Counted from the first letter of the stretch, positions 1 to 8,965 are shown. The stretch: DNA of 64,000 nt from an uncultured Candidatus Saccharibacteria bacterium (GCA_937871805.1 CALMQB010000002.1:372001-436000); one strand, 5' to 3'. The notes: generated from the sequence alone by a model not told the origin. Made by a program: numbers and translations.

Positions 1-535
1 TTCCCCAGCTAAGCTTATCGCCGAGAGCTTCAAGATCTGTTTGGGTTGGCGGAGCCGGAACTGTCACGCCACCTTCTGGAGGCTCTTCAACAGCCGAATC
101 TCCAGGGACCGAGGTTGGATATATTTGAACTACACCACCAGTGTCTGCTAGACCAGAAGTAAAGCTGGCAATCGGATTAAGACCTGGCTCAGAGTAGCCA
201 CTGGAAGTAATTAACGCTCGCTCTCCGCTAGAAATAGTCGTTTCCGTAGGATTATAAAAACTTAATGTTTTAGTAGTCCAGTTGGTTGAAGTTGCCCCGT
301 GATAGCGTAAGGCCCACTGGCTTAAGTCTAGTTCGGAATTAGAAACATTCTCAACCTCAAGAAACTCAGAACTCCCCTGCCCCGTTTGAAGTTCTGTAAT
401 CAAGATTAACGACTCTGGAGATGCTTCCACTTTTAAAGAGGTGGACTGCGCGATAAAGACTAGAAGTAAGGTTAGAGGTATTAGCAGAAGAGGTTTTAAA
501 AATATATTTGAAACTACAGATTTAAATTTTCCCAT
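1..535 (-). CDS. Secreted lamin-tail-domain (LTD) protein, 5' part only
   Basis: The minus strand is open from an ATG at 533-535 to the window edge, giving 178 residues with the C-terminus missing. Residues 1-13 are basic and residues 14-31 form a hydrophobic signal or anchor segment. The following part (about residues 40-125) reads like a lamin-tail domain: a start resembling 'LITELQTGQGSSEFLEVEN', then 'DLSQWALRYHG'. Such domains are common on secreted CPR and Gram-positive proteins and probably bind other surface components. A proline-rich linker follows ('EEPPEGG', 'PAPP'). It may be a sortase substrate, but its end lies outside the window. A copy of the dispersed motif (561-570) sits just upstream. 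Confidence 0.7.
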   Translation of the reverse strand, partial: MGKFKSVVSNIFLKPLLLIPLTLLLVFIAQSTSLKVEASPESLILITELQTGQGSSEFLEVENVSNSELDLSQWALRYHGATSTNWTTKTLSFYNPTETTISSGERALITSSGYSEPGLNPIASFTSGLADTGGVVQIYPTSVPGDSAVEEPPEGGVTVPAPPTQTDLEALGDKLSWG

Positions 536-635
536 ACAAAGCTAATTTAGAATGTATATATTAAACTTAAGCCTTTTTTATTTAAATTGCAAGTTGGTAT
601 TGTAATCTAGGATTGAATATGTTTTAATAGATGGA

Positions 636-776
636 ATGTTTGCTCTAAATTATACGAATCAGATTATGTCGCTGGCAACCTTATGCGTTGCTGCAGTGCT
701 AGCCATGCCTGTGCGAATTACAAAAATGGGAGAAATTAAGATTGAAGCTAAAAGATTAAACTTAAACACAGAATAA
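636..776 (+). CDS. Possible 46-residue membrane peptide
   Basis: A 46-codon frame starts at ATG 636 and ends with TAA at 774-776. Its middle (about residues 11-27) is hydrophobic and could span a membrane. The tail is charged and ends in LNLN, encoded by the dispersed motif at 756-765. A terminator-like hairpin follows 35 bases downstream. No family is recognised and no clear ribosome-binding site is visible. The frame may be real or chance; the downstream terminator mildly favours a transcript here. Confidence 0.3.
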   Translation: MFALNYTNQIMSLATLCVAAVLAMPVRITKMGEIKIEAKRLNLNTE

Positions 777-810
777 GTTAAAGCTAGAAACTAGAAATCT
801 AAAAATTGAG

Positions 811-837
811 AACCTCCCGTGAAAGTGGAGGTTTTTT
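811..837 (+). terminator. Rho-independent terminator
   Basis: AACCTCC (811-817) and GGAGGTT (827-833) form a 7-bp stem with a 9-base loop, followed by a run of six T's. It would end transcription of the small frame at 636-776 before the MFS gene. Confidence 0.7.
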
Positions 838-926
838 GCTTTAAAGTGGCCGGAGAAAATAGACAGGGGAAATAGAAGTTAAAATGTTGAACAATAAGTT
901 AAGATTAAGTAATAACAACAACAGTT

Positions 927-2084
927 ATGGAAAATTTAAAAGTTAGAGAAAGTTTGCGTGCAATTAAGATTCTAAAAATAGAGTCTGCTTTAACCTCTTT
1001 TATTATCTTTATGCCAGTTGCATACTTGTTATTTGCAGAGATTGGCTTAAACCAGTTTCAAATTGGTTTAACACAGGCTATTTTTGCTGGGATATCTGTG
1101 TTTTTGCAAATTCCAACTGGCTACTTTGCAGATAGTGTTAGCCGTAAGATTAGTAATGCCAGTGGAGACTTCATAATTGCCAGTGGGACTCTTGTCTACT
1201 TTTTTGCAGCAGGCTTTTGGCAAATTGTTTTTGCAGAAGTTTTACTTGGGCTTGGTTTAAGCTTAACTAGTGGAGCAGACGCTGCGCTTATGAAGGCGCA
1301 CTGTAAAATTGCTAAAAAAGACTACAGAAAGCAGACTGCAACTCTAATGACCATCGGGTTTAGTATGAGTGGCCTCGGCGCAATTGTTGGAGGCTTGATT
1401 GGTGAGCACAACATTAGAATCGTCTTTTTGATTCAGGCGGTCATCTTTTTAATTGCAGGTGGCTTTGCTTTGACTATTAAGAACGCTGGGGTTAATAGGA
1501 CCTCTGAACACAAGCCCTGGAAAGATGCTTGGATAGTCACTAAATACTGTTTGCATGGCCATAAAGAGCTTGCTTGGAGAATCTTCCTAGGCGCGGGGCT
1601 TGGAGTTTCGACCATGTTGATGGTTTGGTTTTTGACGCCGATGTTTTTGCAAGCTGGAATAAGTATTAAGTTCCATGGTGTTCTGTTTGCAGCAATCTCT
1701 GTTTTTTCTGTGGTTGGCTCAGAATGGGTAAAGCGAGGAACTAAGCTTAATATGCTAACTCCTTTTTTGATTGCTGGGACATCCTATGTAGTTTTGGGAT
1801 GGAGTATTTCAATGGCAACAATCTTAATCTTTTTATTGGCTAGCCTTGCTAGAGGAATTAATTCAGCGAGAGTTAGCCCCTACATCCAAGAAAAAGCTGG
1901 CGAAGATATTCAGGCAACAGCACTTTCCGTTTATGGAATGGCGCAGAAGTTAGCGATACTTATCTTATTACCGATAGTTAACTACTTAGGTAATATTGAA
2001 CTTAGGTTCGGGCTGATGGCTAGTGCTGTTTTATGCGCAGTTTTTTATATCTTTTTTAAACTTAAGGAAGATAAGTTAGGCTAA
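927..2084 (+). CDS. Major facilitator superfamily transporter
   Basis: This 385-residue, very hydrophobic protein has about 10-12 predicted membrane segments spread over its whole length and a basic loop near residues 195-205. That is the MFS layout of two six-helix halves. The loop between helices 2 and 3 holds 'GYFADSVSRK', matching the MFS signature G-x3-D-x2-(S/G)-R-(K/R). It should move a small solute or drug across the cytoplasmic membrane, but nothing shows which. Two motif copies lie at its 3' end (2056-2065 inside, 2142-2151 after). It appears to be a single-gene unit; a terminator precedes it at 811-837. Confidence 0.8.
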   Translation: MENLKVRESLRAIKILKIESALTSFIIFMPVAYLLFAEIGLNQFQIGLTQAIFAGISVFLQIPTGYFADSVSRKISNASGDFIIASGTLVYFFAAGFWQIVFAEVLLGLGLSLTSGADAALMKAHCKIAKKDYRKQTATLMTIGFSMSGLGAIVGGLIGEHNIRIVFLIQAVIFLIAGGFALTIKNAGVNRTSEHKPWKDAWIVTKYCLHGHKELAWRIFLGAGLGVSTMLMVWFLTPMFLQAGISIKFHGVLFAAISVFSVVGSEWVKRGTKLNMLTPFLIAGTSYVVLGWSISMATILIFLLASLARGINSARVSPYIQEKAGEDIQATALSVYGMAQKLAILILLPIVNYLGNIELRFGLMASAVLCAVFYIFFKLKEDKLG

Positions 2085-2303
2085 AGATTAAAGATAGGGA
2101 TTAGCCTGTAGATTAAACTACTGGGGTGGGATATGTTAAAATTAAGTTTAAAGTTAAAGATTTAAAGATCTTGGAAAAATATTTTGTGATGATAAAAAGG
2201 ATTATAAAGACGCGTTACCTGCTGCCGGTTTAAATTTAAGCCAGATTCTTGCAATCTGACTTTATTCAGAAAAACTCTTATTAAACTTAACCTAAAAATT
2301 ACT

Positions 2304-4835
2304 ATGAAGAAATATGAACCGAAAGAAATAGAGCCAAAATGGCAAGCGAAGTGGGAAGAAGACAAAACTTACGTCGTAAACTTAAAGTCTAAAAAGCCAA
2401 CGTATATTGCGAGCGGAATGTTTAATTACCCAAGTGGACAAGGAATCCACATCGGGCACGGCTTCACGTTCACCATCCCAGACATCAAAGCTAGATTCAA
2501 AAGGCAATCTGGATTCGAGAGCTTAAACCCCGTTGGCTGGGATTCTTTTGGGCTACCAGCAGAAAACTATGCCATTAAAATGGGTGTTTCGCCACAAAAG
2601 AGTATGGCAGAAATCATTCCTGGCTATCGGGAGCAATACCGAGCAATGGGCTGGGGAAATGACTGGGCAAAGGAAATCGACACTTCACAGCCAATTTATT
2701 ACAAGTGGAGTCAGTGGCTTTTTGGCCAAATGTATAAACATGATATGGCTTATCAGGATGTTCGAATGCAGTGGTGGTGTGAAAAATGCCAAACAGTACT
2801 TGCTAACGAACAGATCAATTCAGATGGAAAATGCTGGAGGCACGAGAGCCCGGACGATGAGATCGTTGAAAAAAAGGAAGTCAAGCAGTGGTTCTTTAAA
2901 GTTACAGAATACGCGGATGAACTTCTTGAAGGAGTGGACGGATTGGATTGGACTGACCATGTCAAAATTGCCCAGAAGAACTGGATTGGTAGGAGTGAAG
3001 GAATTAATATTGATTACGAAATTGTTGGGAGCGAACACCAGGTGACCTGCTTTACTACTACCCCTGTAAACTACGGAATGACTTTTATTGTAGTTGCACC
3101 GGAGCACGAAATCCTCAAAAAGATTGTTGCAGATGAACATAAAGAAGAGGTGGAAAAATACGTCAAAGCTTGCGTTCGTAAATCGGAATTAGAACGGATG
3201 CAAGATACCAAAGAAAAAACCGGGGTCTTTACTGGTTCTTACGCAATAAACCAACTTACGGGCAAAGAAGTGCCAATTTGGGTGGCAGACTTCGTGCTTG
3301 CCAGTTTTGGAACCGGAGTTGTGCAAGGATGCCCAGCTCACGATGAAAGAGATTTTGAATTTGCAAAAAAGTTTGGAATACCAATAATTCGCGTCGTTGA
3401 GGGTGAGAATGGCGAGACTAAAAAGTTCGTTGATCCTGAAAATGAAAAAGTTGATCAAGTTAAGCTTAATCATGGAATTGAACGTAAAATGGTTAACTCT
3501 GAACAGTTTAATGGGCTTGTTTTTGATCAGGCAATGCAAAAAACAATGGATTACTTTGTTGAAAAGGGCTGGGGTGAGAGAGTTGTTAATTATAAAATGC
3601 GAGACTGGAGTGTGACCAGACAGAGATATTGGGGAACGCCGACTCCAATAATTAACTGTGGAGAATGCGGACCGGTACTTGTTCCAGATGAAGAGCTACC
3701 TGTTGTCTTACCAGAACTCGAAGACTTTAAGCCGAGTGGTGATGGCAGAAGCGCTTTGGCCAGAGCGACAGAATGGTTAAAGGTTGATTGTCCAAAGTGT
3801 GGAATCGCAGCTGAAAGAGAAACTGACACGCTGGATACTTTTATTGACAGCAGTTGGTATTTATATAGATATTTGGACTCTAAAAATGAAGATAAGATCT
3901 TTGAGACTGATTTAGCCAACAAGTGGTTCCCGGTTGATTTTTATGACGGAGCTGATCACGCTACAGCGCATCTGCTTTACGCACGTTTTGTATCTAGATT
4001 CTTCACTAAAATTGGGTTAGTCGATGAGCCAGAACCTTTCAAACAAATGCTCTTCCACGGAAAGCTGCTCGCGAGTGATGGTTCTAACTTTTCTAAAACA
4101 AAGGGTAATGGCCCAAACCCTCTAGACATAATTAAGAGTGGCTACGGTGCTGATGCACTACGAACATTCTTAATGTTTGCGGCCCCTCCAGAGGTTAATG
4201 CTAGGTGGAACCCGCAAGGAGTTCCCGCTGCTTACCGCTTCTTGAATAGAGTTTGGAATTTAGTGCAGGAATTCTTAGAAGTTAATCAAGATGCTCAGCC
4301 TGAGGGTCAGAAAATAGAGCTCGATCTAGAAATTGAAAAACAAATTTTAAGCACTTCTCACAAAGCAGTTAAAAAAGTTACTGAAGATATCGAGAACGAT
4401 AAATTTAACACTGCAGTCGCGGCGATGATGGAGGCAACCAATTCCTTCTTCAAAATCAAAGAACATGATGGCGGAAAAATGATTGATGATAAGAATGGAA
4501 CCTGGAGGTCAAGTTTAATGAACTTGCTAGCAGTTTTAGCTCCGTTTGCTCCACACATTACGGAAGAGTTGTGGCAAGATCTTGGGCACAGTTCAACAAT
4601 CCACATCGACACCTGGCCAAAATGGGATGAAAAATATTTAGTTTCAGAAACAATTAAGATTGCCGTTCAAATCAACGGTAAACTTAAATCAGAAATTGAA
4701 GTTGATGCGAATGCCGAAAAAGTAGATGTTCTAAAAACTGCCAAAGGAGATTCTAAAGTTGGTAACGCTATTGGCGATAAAGAGATTAAAAAAGAAATCT
4801 ACGTCCCTGGTAAAATCGTCAACTTTGTTATTTAA
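2304..4835 (+). CDS. leuS: Leucyl-tRNA synthetase
   Basis: This 843-residue class I synthetase attaches leucine to tRNA-Leu in the cytoplasm. The HIGH motif appears as HIGH at residues 49-52 ('GIHIGHG'). The KMSKS loop is changed to 'FSKTKG' after 'LLASDGSN'. A zinc-knuckle-like insert ('CEKCQ') lies near residue 160. The large CP1 editing domain is present in the middle ('TTTPVNYGMTF', 'GCPAHDERDF'), and the C-terminal part has the tRNA-binding domain ('IAVQINGKLK'). Length fits the bacterial family (about 800-870). The start ATG at 2304 agrees with the conserved N-terminus. A motif copy (2281-2290) precedes it. The 220-base leader is discussed in the findings. Confidence 0.97.
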   Translation: MKKYEPKEIEPKWQAKWEEDKTYVVNLKSKKPTYIASGMFNYPSGQGIHIGHGFTFTIPDIKARFKRQSGFESLNPVGWDSFGLPAENYAIKMGVSPQKSMAEIIPGYREQYRAMGWGNDWAKEIDTSQPIYYKWSQWLFGQMYKHDMAYQDVRMQWWCEKCQTVLANEQINSDGKCWRHESPDDEIVEKKEVKQWFFKVTEYADELLEGVDGLDWTDHVKIAQKNWIGRSEGINIDYEIVGSEHQVTCFTTTPVNYGMTFIVVAPEHEILKKIVADEHKEEVEKYVKACVRKSELERMQDTKEKTGVFTGSYAINQLTGKEVPIWVADFVLASFGTGVVQGCPAHDERDFEFAKKFGIPIIRVVEGENGETKKFVDPENEKVDQVKLNHGIERKMVNSEQFNGLVFDQAMQKTMDYFVEKGWGERVVNYKMRDWSVTRQRYWGTPTPIINCGECGPVLVPDEELPVVLPELEDFKPSGDGRSALARATEWLKVDCPKCGIAAERETDTLDTFIDSSWYLYRYLDSKNEDKIFETDLANKWFPVDFYDGADHATAHLLYARFVSRFFTKIGLVDEPEPFKQMLFHGKLLASDGSNFSKTKGNGPNPLDIIKSGYGADALRTFLMFAAPPEVNARWNPQGVPAAYRFLNRVWNLVQEFLEVNQDAQPEGQKIELDLEIEKQILSTSHKAVKKVTEDIENDKFNTAVAAMMEATNSFFKIKEHDGGKMIDDKNGTWRSSLMNLLAVLAPFAPHITEELWQDLGHSSTIHIDTWPKWDEKYLVSETIKIAVQINGKLKSEIEVDANAEKVDVLKTAKGDSKVGNAIGDKEIKKEIYVPGKIVNFVI

Positions 4836-4864
4836 GTTTAATAGGAGTAAACTTAAATTTAATT

Positions 4865-5125
4865 ATGGGAATAAGAAGTTTTTTAAGAGGATGCAAGGAG
4901 TCGTTCGAGGGGGAGCTGGTCACTGACCCGATAATCGGTGATGATGGCGTAGTTCGGAACGTTCCAATGATGGATGGGCGAAATTATAATTTTGCAGCCG
5001 GTTACAGTCCTGCCATGTGGGGAAGGCGAGCTGGTGACACAAGAACTGAAGTAGAGAGAGCAGAAGATTTAGGTAGAATTTTGAGAATGTTAAATAAGAT
5101 GGAGCGTGATATTTACGAAAGATAA
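4865..5125 (+). CDS. Hypothetical protein, 86 residues
   Basis: Not recognised. It is a soluble protein rich in Arg, Asp and Glu. A short basic start ('MGIRSFLRGCK') is followed by a Gly/Asp-rich middle and a charged helical C-terminus. It starts 29 bases after leuS and ends convergently against the next gene, the two stop codons flanking the palindromic motif pair at 5133-5148. It belongs to the scattered class of short unknown proteins found throughout the window. Confidence 0.6.
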   Translation: MGIRSFLRGCKESFEGELVTDPIIGDDGVVRNVPMMDGRNYNFAAGYSPAMWGRRAGDTRTEVERAEDLGRILRMLNKMERDIYER

Positions 5126-5132
5126 AGAGAGC

Positions 5133-5148
5133 TTAAACTTAAGTTTAA
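5133..5148. repeat. Palindromic pair of the dispersed motif between convergent genes
   Basis: TTAAACTTAAGTTTAA is a perfect 16-base palindrome, two overlapping opposite copies of the motif. It covers the stop codon of the minus-strand gene 5145-5468 and lies 8 bases after the plus-strand gene 4865-5125. Paired uptake sequences between convergent genes act as terminators in Neisseria and Haemophilus; a similar role is possible here, though the stem is all A/T except two C-G pairs. Confidence 0.8.
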
Positions 5149-5468
5149 GCGCCCTCCGGCCGTGGAGGCAGGTCGTTATAAACTGCATCCGTATATGACA
5201 CCCAACCCTCTGGTTCTCCGTCTAAGTAGTCTGGGGCATAAGTTGTGTGGCCATCGTCCTCCAAACCTAGAGAGATGACCCTTCCACCTACTGCCTCAGC
5301 ACCACAGCCGTCCTTCTCAAAGTCGAATGGTCTAGTTCTTCCGGCGTTAGTTTTTGGTAATCCACACTGACCCGCTTTAGAGGATGGGTGCTCTCTTTTG
5401 GCTGCACCCCTGGCAGGTTTGTTGAAGACCTCCCCTGAATGAAAATCTACCCGTAATATTTCTGCCAT
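5145..5468 (-). CDS. Hypothetical protein, 107 residues
   Basis: Not recognised. A soluble, Gly/Asp/Glu-rich protein with two well-spaced cysteines ('GQCG', 'DGCG') and no membrane segment. The TAA stop lies inside the palindromic motif pair. Base composition is more GC-rich than the neighbouring housekeeping genes. A motif copy (about 5473-5485) lies right upstream of the ATG. The next minus-strand gene upstream is separated by only 33 bases, so the two could share a transcript. Confidence 0.6.
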   Translation of the reverse strand: MAEILRVDFHSGEVFNKPARGAAKREHPSSKAGQCGLPKTNAGRTRPFDFEKDGCGAEAVGGRVISLGLEDDGHTTYAPDYLDGEPEGWVSYTDAVYNDLPPRPEGA

Positions 5469-5501
5469 AAATTATCTACTTAAACTTAATTTGTTGGATT
5501 A

Positions 5502-5795
5502 TTAGTTTGATGGACTATAGCCTTCACTACCCGATGTACCTACGACATCTCCACCAGATAACTCAAAGTATTCAGGATCTTCGTTATGCAGTACCTCCTC
5601 GTGCCTGTTTGAAGATTCAACCCACCCTGCTACATCTTTGATGCCATCTCTTGCACCCCCAATATTTGTGGTGCAAGTAAGTGCGGCCAAACTTAAAGTT
5701 ACTGCAGTTATAGCCATGGCTCTTCTGGCCGGATACGGCTTTTCAGTTCTTCGTTCTCTTAAAACTGTGGTGGGCGACCTATACTTTGTGTTCAT
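5502..5795 (-). CDS. Hypothetical single-pass membrane or secreted protein, 97 residues
   Basis: Not recognised. The basic N-terminus ('RERRTEKPYPARR') and one hydrophobic stretch at about residues 27-45, which ends in Cys-Thr-Thr, look like a signal anchor with the acidic C-terminal half outside. A good promoter (TTGACA, 17-base spacer, TAAGAT) lies directly upstream and gives a 5' leader of only a few bases. The gene is divergent from the VKOR gene. Confidence 0.6.
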   Translation of the reverse strand: MNTKYRSPTTVLRERRTEKPYPARRAMAITAVTLSLAALTCTTNIGGARDGIKDVAGWVESSNRHEEVLHNEDPEYFELSGGDVVGTSGSEGYSPSN

Positions 5796-5805
5796 AATGT
5801 CTCAC

Positions 5806-5834
5806 ATCTTATCATTTATATTCATACTTGTCAA
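5806..5834 (-). promoter_or_regulatory. Promoter of the minus-strand gene 5502-5795
   Basis: On the minus strand TTGACA (5829-5834) is followed after exactly 17 bases by TAAGAT (5806-5811). The ATG begins 10 bases after the -10, so the mRNA leader would be about 3 bases or absent. This is one of the clearest sigma70-type promoters in the window. Confidence 0.7.
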
Positions 5835-5862
5835 TAGTCTTGGATGCTTAAGAGGTGCGCTG

Positions 5863-5871
5863 TGCTATAAT
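5863..5871 (+). promoter_or_regulatory. Extended -10 promoter of the VKOR gene
   Basis: TGC-TATAAT at 5863-5871 is a consensus extended -10. The ATG at 5880 is 8 bases after it, so the transcript should start at or next to the start codon (leaderless). No consensus -35 is found at the right distance. Confidence 0.65.
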
Positions 5872-5879
5872 CCGGTGTA

Positions 5880-6644
5880 ATGATAAAGCTAGATAACCAG
5901 AATAAGTTGGAATTTGTGGCCGTGGTCTTGCCGCTTTTGCTTACCTTTTTAGCCGTTTTTGTAACCCGAAGTTCAGTTGGAGTCTATTTTTTGATGATCG
6001 CTGGCTTACTAGTTATAGAGTTTGCACTTCTAAAAACTCTGCATAAACAATTTAAGTTTAACTTTAAGCAACTCTTCCCTTTTATGCTGATTGTTGGAGC
6101 GTCTATCGGCCTGGCTGCAAGCGGTGTTCTAACGCTAGAAAAAATTGAGATTTTAAAGAATCCGAACTATGTAACAAGCTGTTCGGTAAGCCCAGTTGTG
6201 GCGTGTTCGCCCGTAATTAATAGCGGGCAAGCAAGTGCCTTTACGCTCCCCAACCCAAGTTTTGGCTTATTCGGTTTTGGATGTTTACTGGCTGCAGGAA
6301 TGGCACTTTTAGCAGTTGGACCGAAAGTTAAGTTTAAAGATTGGTGGTGGCTAGGAATGCTTGGAGCCAGTGTAGCTGGCTTAGGATTCGTTGGTTGGTT
6401 AATATATGAATCTTTATATTCAATTTCTTCACTCTGTCTGTACTGCATTAGTACCTGGATGGCAGTCATCCCAATCTTCTTTCTAACTTTAAAATATAGC
6501 CTTGATGAAGGTGTGATTAAGCTGAAACAGCCTCTACAGAAAGTTCTTCAAAAGTATCCACTTGAGCTAACCGTTAGCTCCTACATGTTAGTTGCGGGTT
6601 TAATCCTTCAACGGTTTTGGAGCTACTGGATCAGCCTACTTTAG
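5880..6644 (+). CDS. Vitamin K epoxide reductase (VKOR) family membrane oxidoreductase
   Basis: This 254-residue protein has about 6-7 membrane helices. It has the four cysteines of the VKOR family in the correct pattern: C101 and C109 eight residues apart in the extracytoplasmic loop, and the C186-C189 CxxC ('LCLYCIS') in a later helix. VKOR homologs re-oxidise thiol oxidoreductases with a quinone and so support disulfide formation outside the membrane, replacing DsbB. No DsbA-like partner is seen in the window. It is a single gene with its own extended -10 promoter. The family call rests on the cysteine spacing and topology. Confidence 0.85.
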   Translation: MIKLDNQNKLEFVAVVLPLLLTFLAVFVTRSSVGVYFLMIAGLLVIEFALLKTLHKQFKFNFKQLFPFMLIVGASIGLAASGVLTLEKIEILKNPNYVTSCSVSPVVACSPVINSGQASAFTLPNPSFGLFGFGCLLAAGMALLAVGPKVKFKDWWWLGMLGASVAGLGFVGWLIYESLYSISSLCLYCISTWMAVIPIFFLTLKYSLDEGVIKLKQPLQKVLQKYPLELTVSSYMLVAGLILQRFWSYWISLL

Positions 6645-6667
6645 ACTTAAGCTGGAAGATATTATGA

Positions 6668-6694
6668 CTAGCACTCCAGGCCCGAGAGTGCTAA
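6668..6694 (+). promoter_or_regulatory. CIRCE operator upstream of dnaJ
   Basis: CTAGCACTC (6668-6676), nine spacer bases, then GAGTGCTAA (6686-6694). This matches the CIRCE consensus TTAGCACTC-N9-GAGTGCTAA at all but one base. A TATAAT box follows at 6697-6702, so HrcA bound here would block the promoter. dnaJ begins 72 bases downstream of the operator. hrcA itself is not in the window. Confidence 0.9.
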
Positions 6695-6766
6695 AATATA
6701 ATTAAGTGTGTTAGAATTTAAATTTAACTTAAAGGATAAAAAGATCCACTATTGAAATAATTATCG

Positions 6767-7885
6767 ATGGCAGAAAAACAAGACTATTATGAAACTTTAG
6801 GAGTCGGCAAGAATGCTAGTGCCGATGAGATTAAAAAAGCTTTCCGTAAGTTTGCAGTAAAAAACCACCCTGATAAAGAAGGTGGTGACGAGGCAAAGTT
6901 TAAGGTTGGCGCTGAGGCTTACGAGGTGCTGAGCAATCCAGAGAAAAAGCAGCGATATGACCAATTTGGGCACGCTGGCGTAAATGGAGCCGCTGGAGGC
7001 GGAAATGGATTTGGAGGTGGTGGATTCGACTTTGGAGGTGGTGGAGGGGGGTTTAGCTTCGACATTAATGATCTAGGCCTAGATGACATCTTAGGGAACT
7101 TCTTTGGAGGTGCGTTCGGAGGAGGTGGCAAGAGGGGGCGAAGAAGTGGTGGAGCAGATCTGCAAACACTAATTACTTTAGACTTTGAAGAGGCCGTTTT
7201 TGGAGTAGAGAAAAAGTTAGATATAACGACTGAACTTAAGTGTGAGCACTGTAAAGGTTCTGGTGGAGAACCTGGTCATAAAATGAAGAAATGCCCTGAC
7301 TGCGGTGGTAAGGGCCAGAGAACTCGAACTTTTAACACTCCGTTCGGCCAGATTAACCAAGATGAAATCTGCCCAACTTGTTCTGGAGCTGGTGAAAAGC
7401 CAGAAATGGATTGTACCGTTTGTCACGGTAAAGGCAGAACTAAACAGACCGAAGAAGTTAAAGTTGAAATTCCAAAAGGAGTCGACGATGGTGCTGCAGT
7501 TCGAGTGACCGGAAAAGGAGCAATGGGTGATGACGGCTCCAGAGGTGACTTATACATTGAGATTAGAGTTAAGCCTCATAAAAAGTTTACTCGTGAAGGG
7601 AGCTTAATTCTCTCTAGCGAAGAAATTGACATGGTGGATGCGGCTCTAGGAATTGAAATAGACGTAAAAACGGTTGACGGTAAAATTAAAATGAAGATTC
7701 CAGCAGGAACGCAAAGCGGAAATGACTTTAAACTTAGCGGCAGAGGAGTTCCGCACGTTCGGGGAGCTGGCCGCGGAGACCATATCGTTACAATTAGGGT
7801 TAAGACTCCTACCAACTTAAGTAAGAAGCAAAAAGATCTTTTGACAGACTTTAAGGCTGCTAAAAAACGGGGAATATTTAGGTAG
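6767..7885 (+). CDS. dnaJ: Chaperone protein DnaJ (Hsp40)
   Basis: This 372-residue type I J-protein stimulates DnaK ATPase activity and delivers unfolded substrates. The J domain holds the HPD motif ('KNHPDKEGG', about residue 33). A long Gly/Phe-rich region follows (about residues 75-125). The zinc domain has all four CxxCxGxG repeats ('CEHCKGSG', 'CPDCGGKG', 'CPTCSGAG', 'CTVCHGKG'), then come the C-terminal substrate-binding domains. The gene stands alone, away from dnaK (24.1 kb, minus strand) and grpE (48.8 kb), but has its own CIRCE operator, so it should respond to heat through HrcA. It contains no copies of the dispersed motif. Confidence 0.97.
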   Translation: MAEKQDYYETLGVGKNASADEIKKAFRKFAVKNHPDKEGGDEAKFKVGAEAYEVLSNPEKKQRYDQFGHAGVNGAAGGGNGFGGGGFDFGGGGGGFSFDINDLGLDDILGNFFGGAFGGGGKRGRRSGGADLQTLITLDFEEAVFGVEKKLDITTELKCEHCKGSGGEPGHKMKKCPDCGGKGQRTRTFNTPFGQINQDEICPTCSGAGEKPEMDCTVCHGKGRTKQTEEVKVEIPKGVDDGAAVRVTGKGAMGDDGSRGDLYIEIRVKPHKKFTREGSLILSSEEIDMVDAALGIEIDVKTVDGKIKMKIPAGTQSGNDFKLSGRGVPHVRGAGRGDHIVTIRVKTPTNLSKKQKDLLTDFKAAKKRGIFR

Positions 7886-7918
7886 GATCCTGGGGAGCTA
7901 CCTTGTGTTAAATATACT

Positions 7919-8914
7919 ATGTCAAAAAAGATTACTTTTGTAACTTTAAGCTTAAGGGTTGGTGGCGCTGGAGCTAATAAATCAAAGCGTGCTAAAGCAA
8001 ATGCTAAATACTTTAAGGTCGTAAACCAGGTAGCGCAAGAGTTGGGTATGGAGCTAAGACTTGTAAGGGCGAGCGATTTCAATGATCAAAAATTAAACTA
8101 TCGCCAATCTAGAGTTATTTCTGACAATGGACTAGTCGATGCAGGTGAAGTTAAGCCTGATATTCTATACATTAAGAATCTTCATAACTTGCCACCGGAA
8201 GCCGAAGGTAGACTTAAGATACTGAACCCTCGAGTTTTAAAAGAGGTCTGTTTAAACAAACGAGAGACGCACTCGGCTTTAGTTGGGAACTTAAACACTA
8301 ATGAATTATTGATTCCTGAATTAGAGCTGAAGAGTGACTCTAGTCCGAATGATCTTTTTAACTTTATCAAGCAAAATCCTTCCGAATTTTACATCCTAAA
8401 GCCAAAATCTGGTCAACAGGCAATTGGAATTGAAAAGGTGGATAGAAATGAGCTTCTTAAAAATGTTGAAGTCTATTTAAGTGCTAAGTATACGGGTAAG
8501 TATTTACTGCAAAACTTCGTAGAGAGCTCTACTATGTATCGCTGTTTTGCCTATTCAGTAAATGGCCTCTCTCGATCTAACAGTGCCTACATTCGAGTTC
8601 CAAAAGACCAAAATACTAAACTGATGGATGGTACTAAAAGGGACTTCGAAGGCTTTGTTCCAGAGAGAGTTAAATTGTTTGCCAAGGAGGTGTGCCAAAC
8701 TTTAACTGAACACTGCGGGTTAAAGGAATCTTTCATTGCGGTCGACTTCTTAGAAGACCCAAAAGGTAGAATTTGGCTACTGGAAGTTAATTCTAACCCA
8801 GGCTTTATTCCCGAATATGAAGATAAAGCCCTGGCAAGAGGCTACGCTGAAGCCCTTCTAAGGCCCGCAAAGGCTCTATTTGAAAGAAATTTTACGGATC
8901 CAAACCCCGGCTAG
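7919..8914 (+). CDS. ATP-grasp ligase, RimK / D-Ala-D-Ala ligase-like
   Basis: This 331-residue protein has an N-terminal pre-ATP-grasp domain and a C-terminal ATP-grasp fold. The nucleotide-binding lysines appear in 'FYILKPKSGQQAIGIEK' (about residues 156-172). The metal-binding acidic residues are in 'AVDFLEDPKGRIWLLEVNSNPG' split as D...E.N near residues 279-298. Such enzymes use ATP to join a carboxylate to an amine through an acyl-phosphate. The substrate is not visible. It lies upstream of three more ATP-grasp genes, separated from them by the HExxH gene, so they may form one functional block. The ATG is 34 bases after dnaJ. Confidence 0.75.
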   Translation: MSKKITFVTLSLRVGGAGANKSKRAKANAKYFKVVNQVAQELGMELRLVRASDFNDQKLNYRQSRVISDNGLVDAGEVKPDILYIKNLHNLPPEAEGRLKILNPRVLKEVCLNKRETHSALVGNLNTNELLIPELELKSDSSPNDLFNFIKQNPSEFYILKPKSGQQAIGIEKVDRNELLKNVEVYLSAKYTGKYLLQNFVESSTMYRCFAYSVNGLSRSNSAYIRVPKDQNTKLMDGTKRDFEGFVPERVKLFAKEVCQTLTEHCGLKESFIAVDFLEDPKGRIWLLEVNSNPGFIPEYEDKALARGYAEALLRPAKALFERNFTDPNPG

Positions 8915-8965
8915 ATGCACGATTTTGCTATAATTAAGTATAATATGCTTAAGTTTAACTTTTAA

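Noticed and set aside
5638-5880. 80-codon hydrophobic plus-strand frame
   Set aside because: Antisense to the membrane protein gene 5502-5795 and runs through both promoters.
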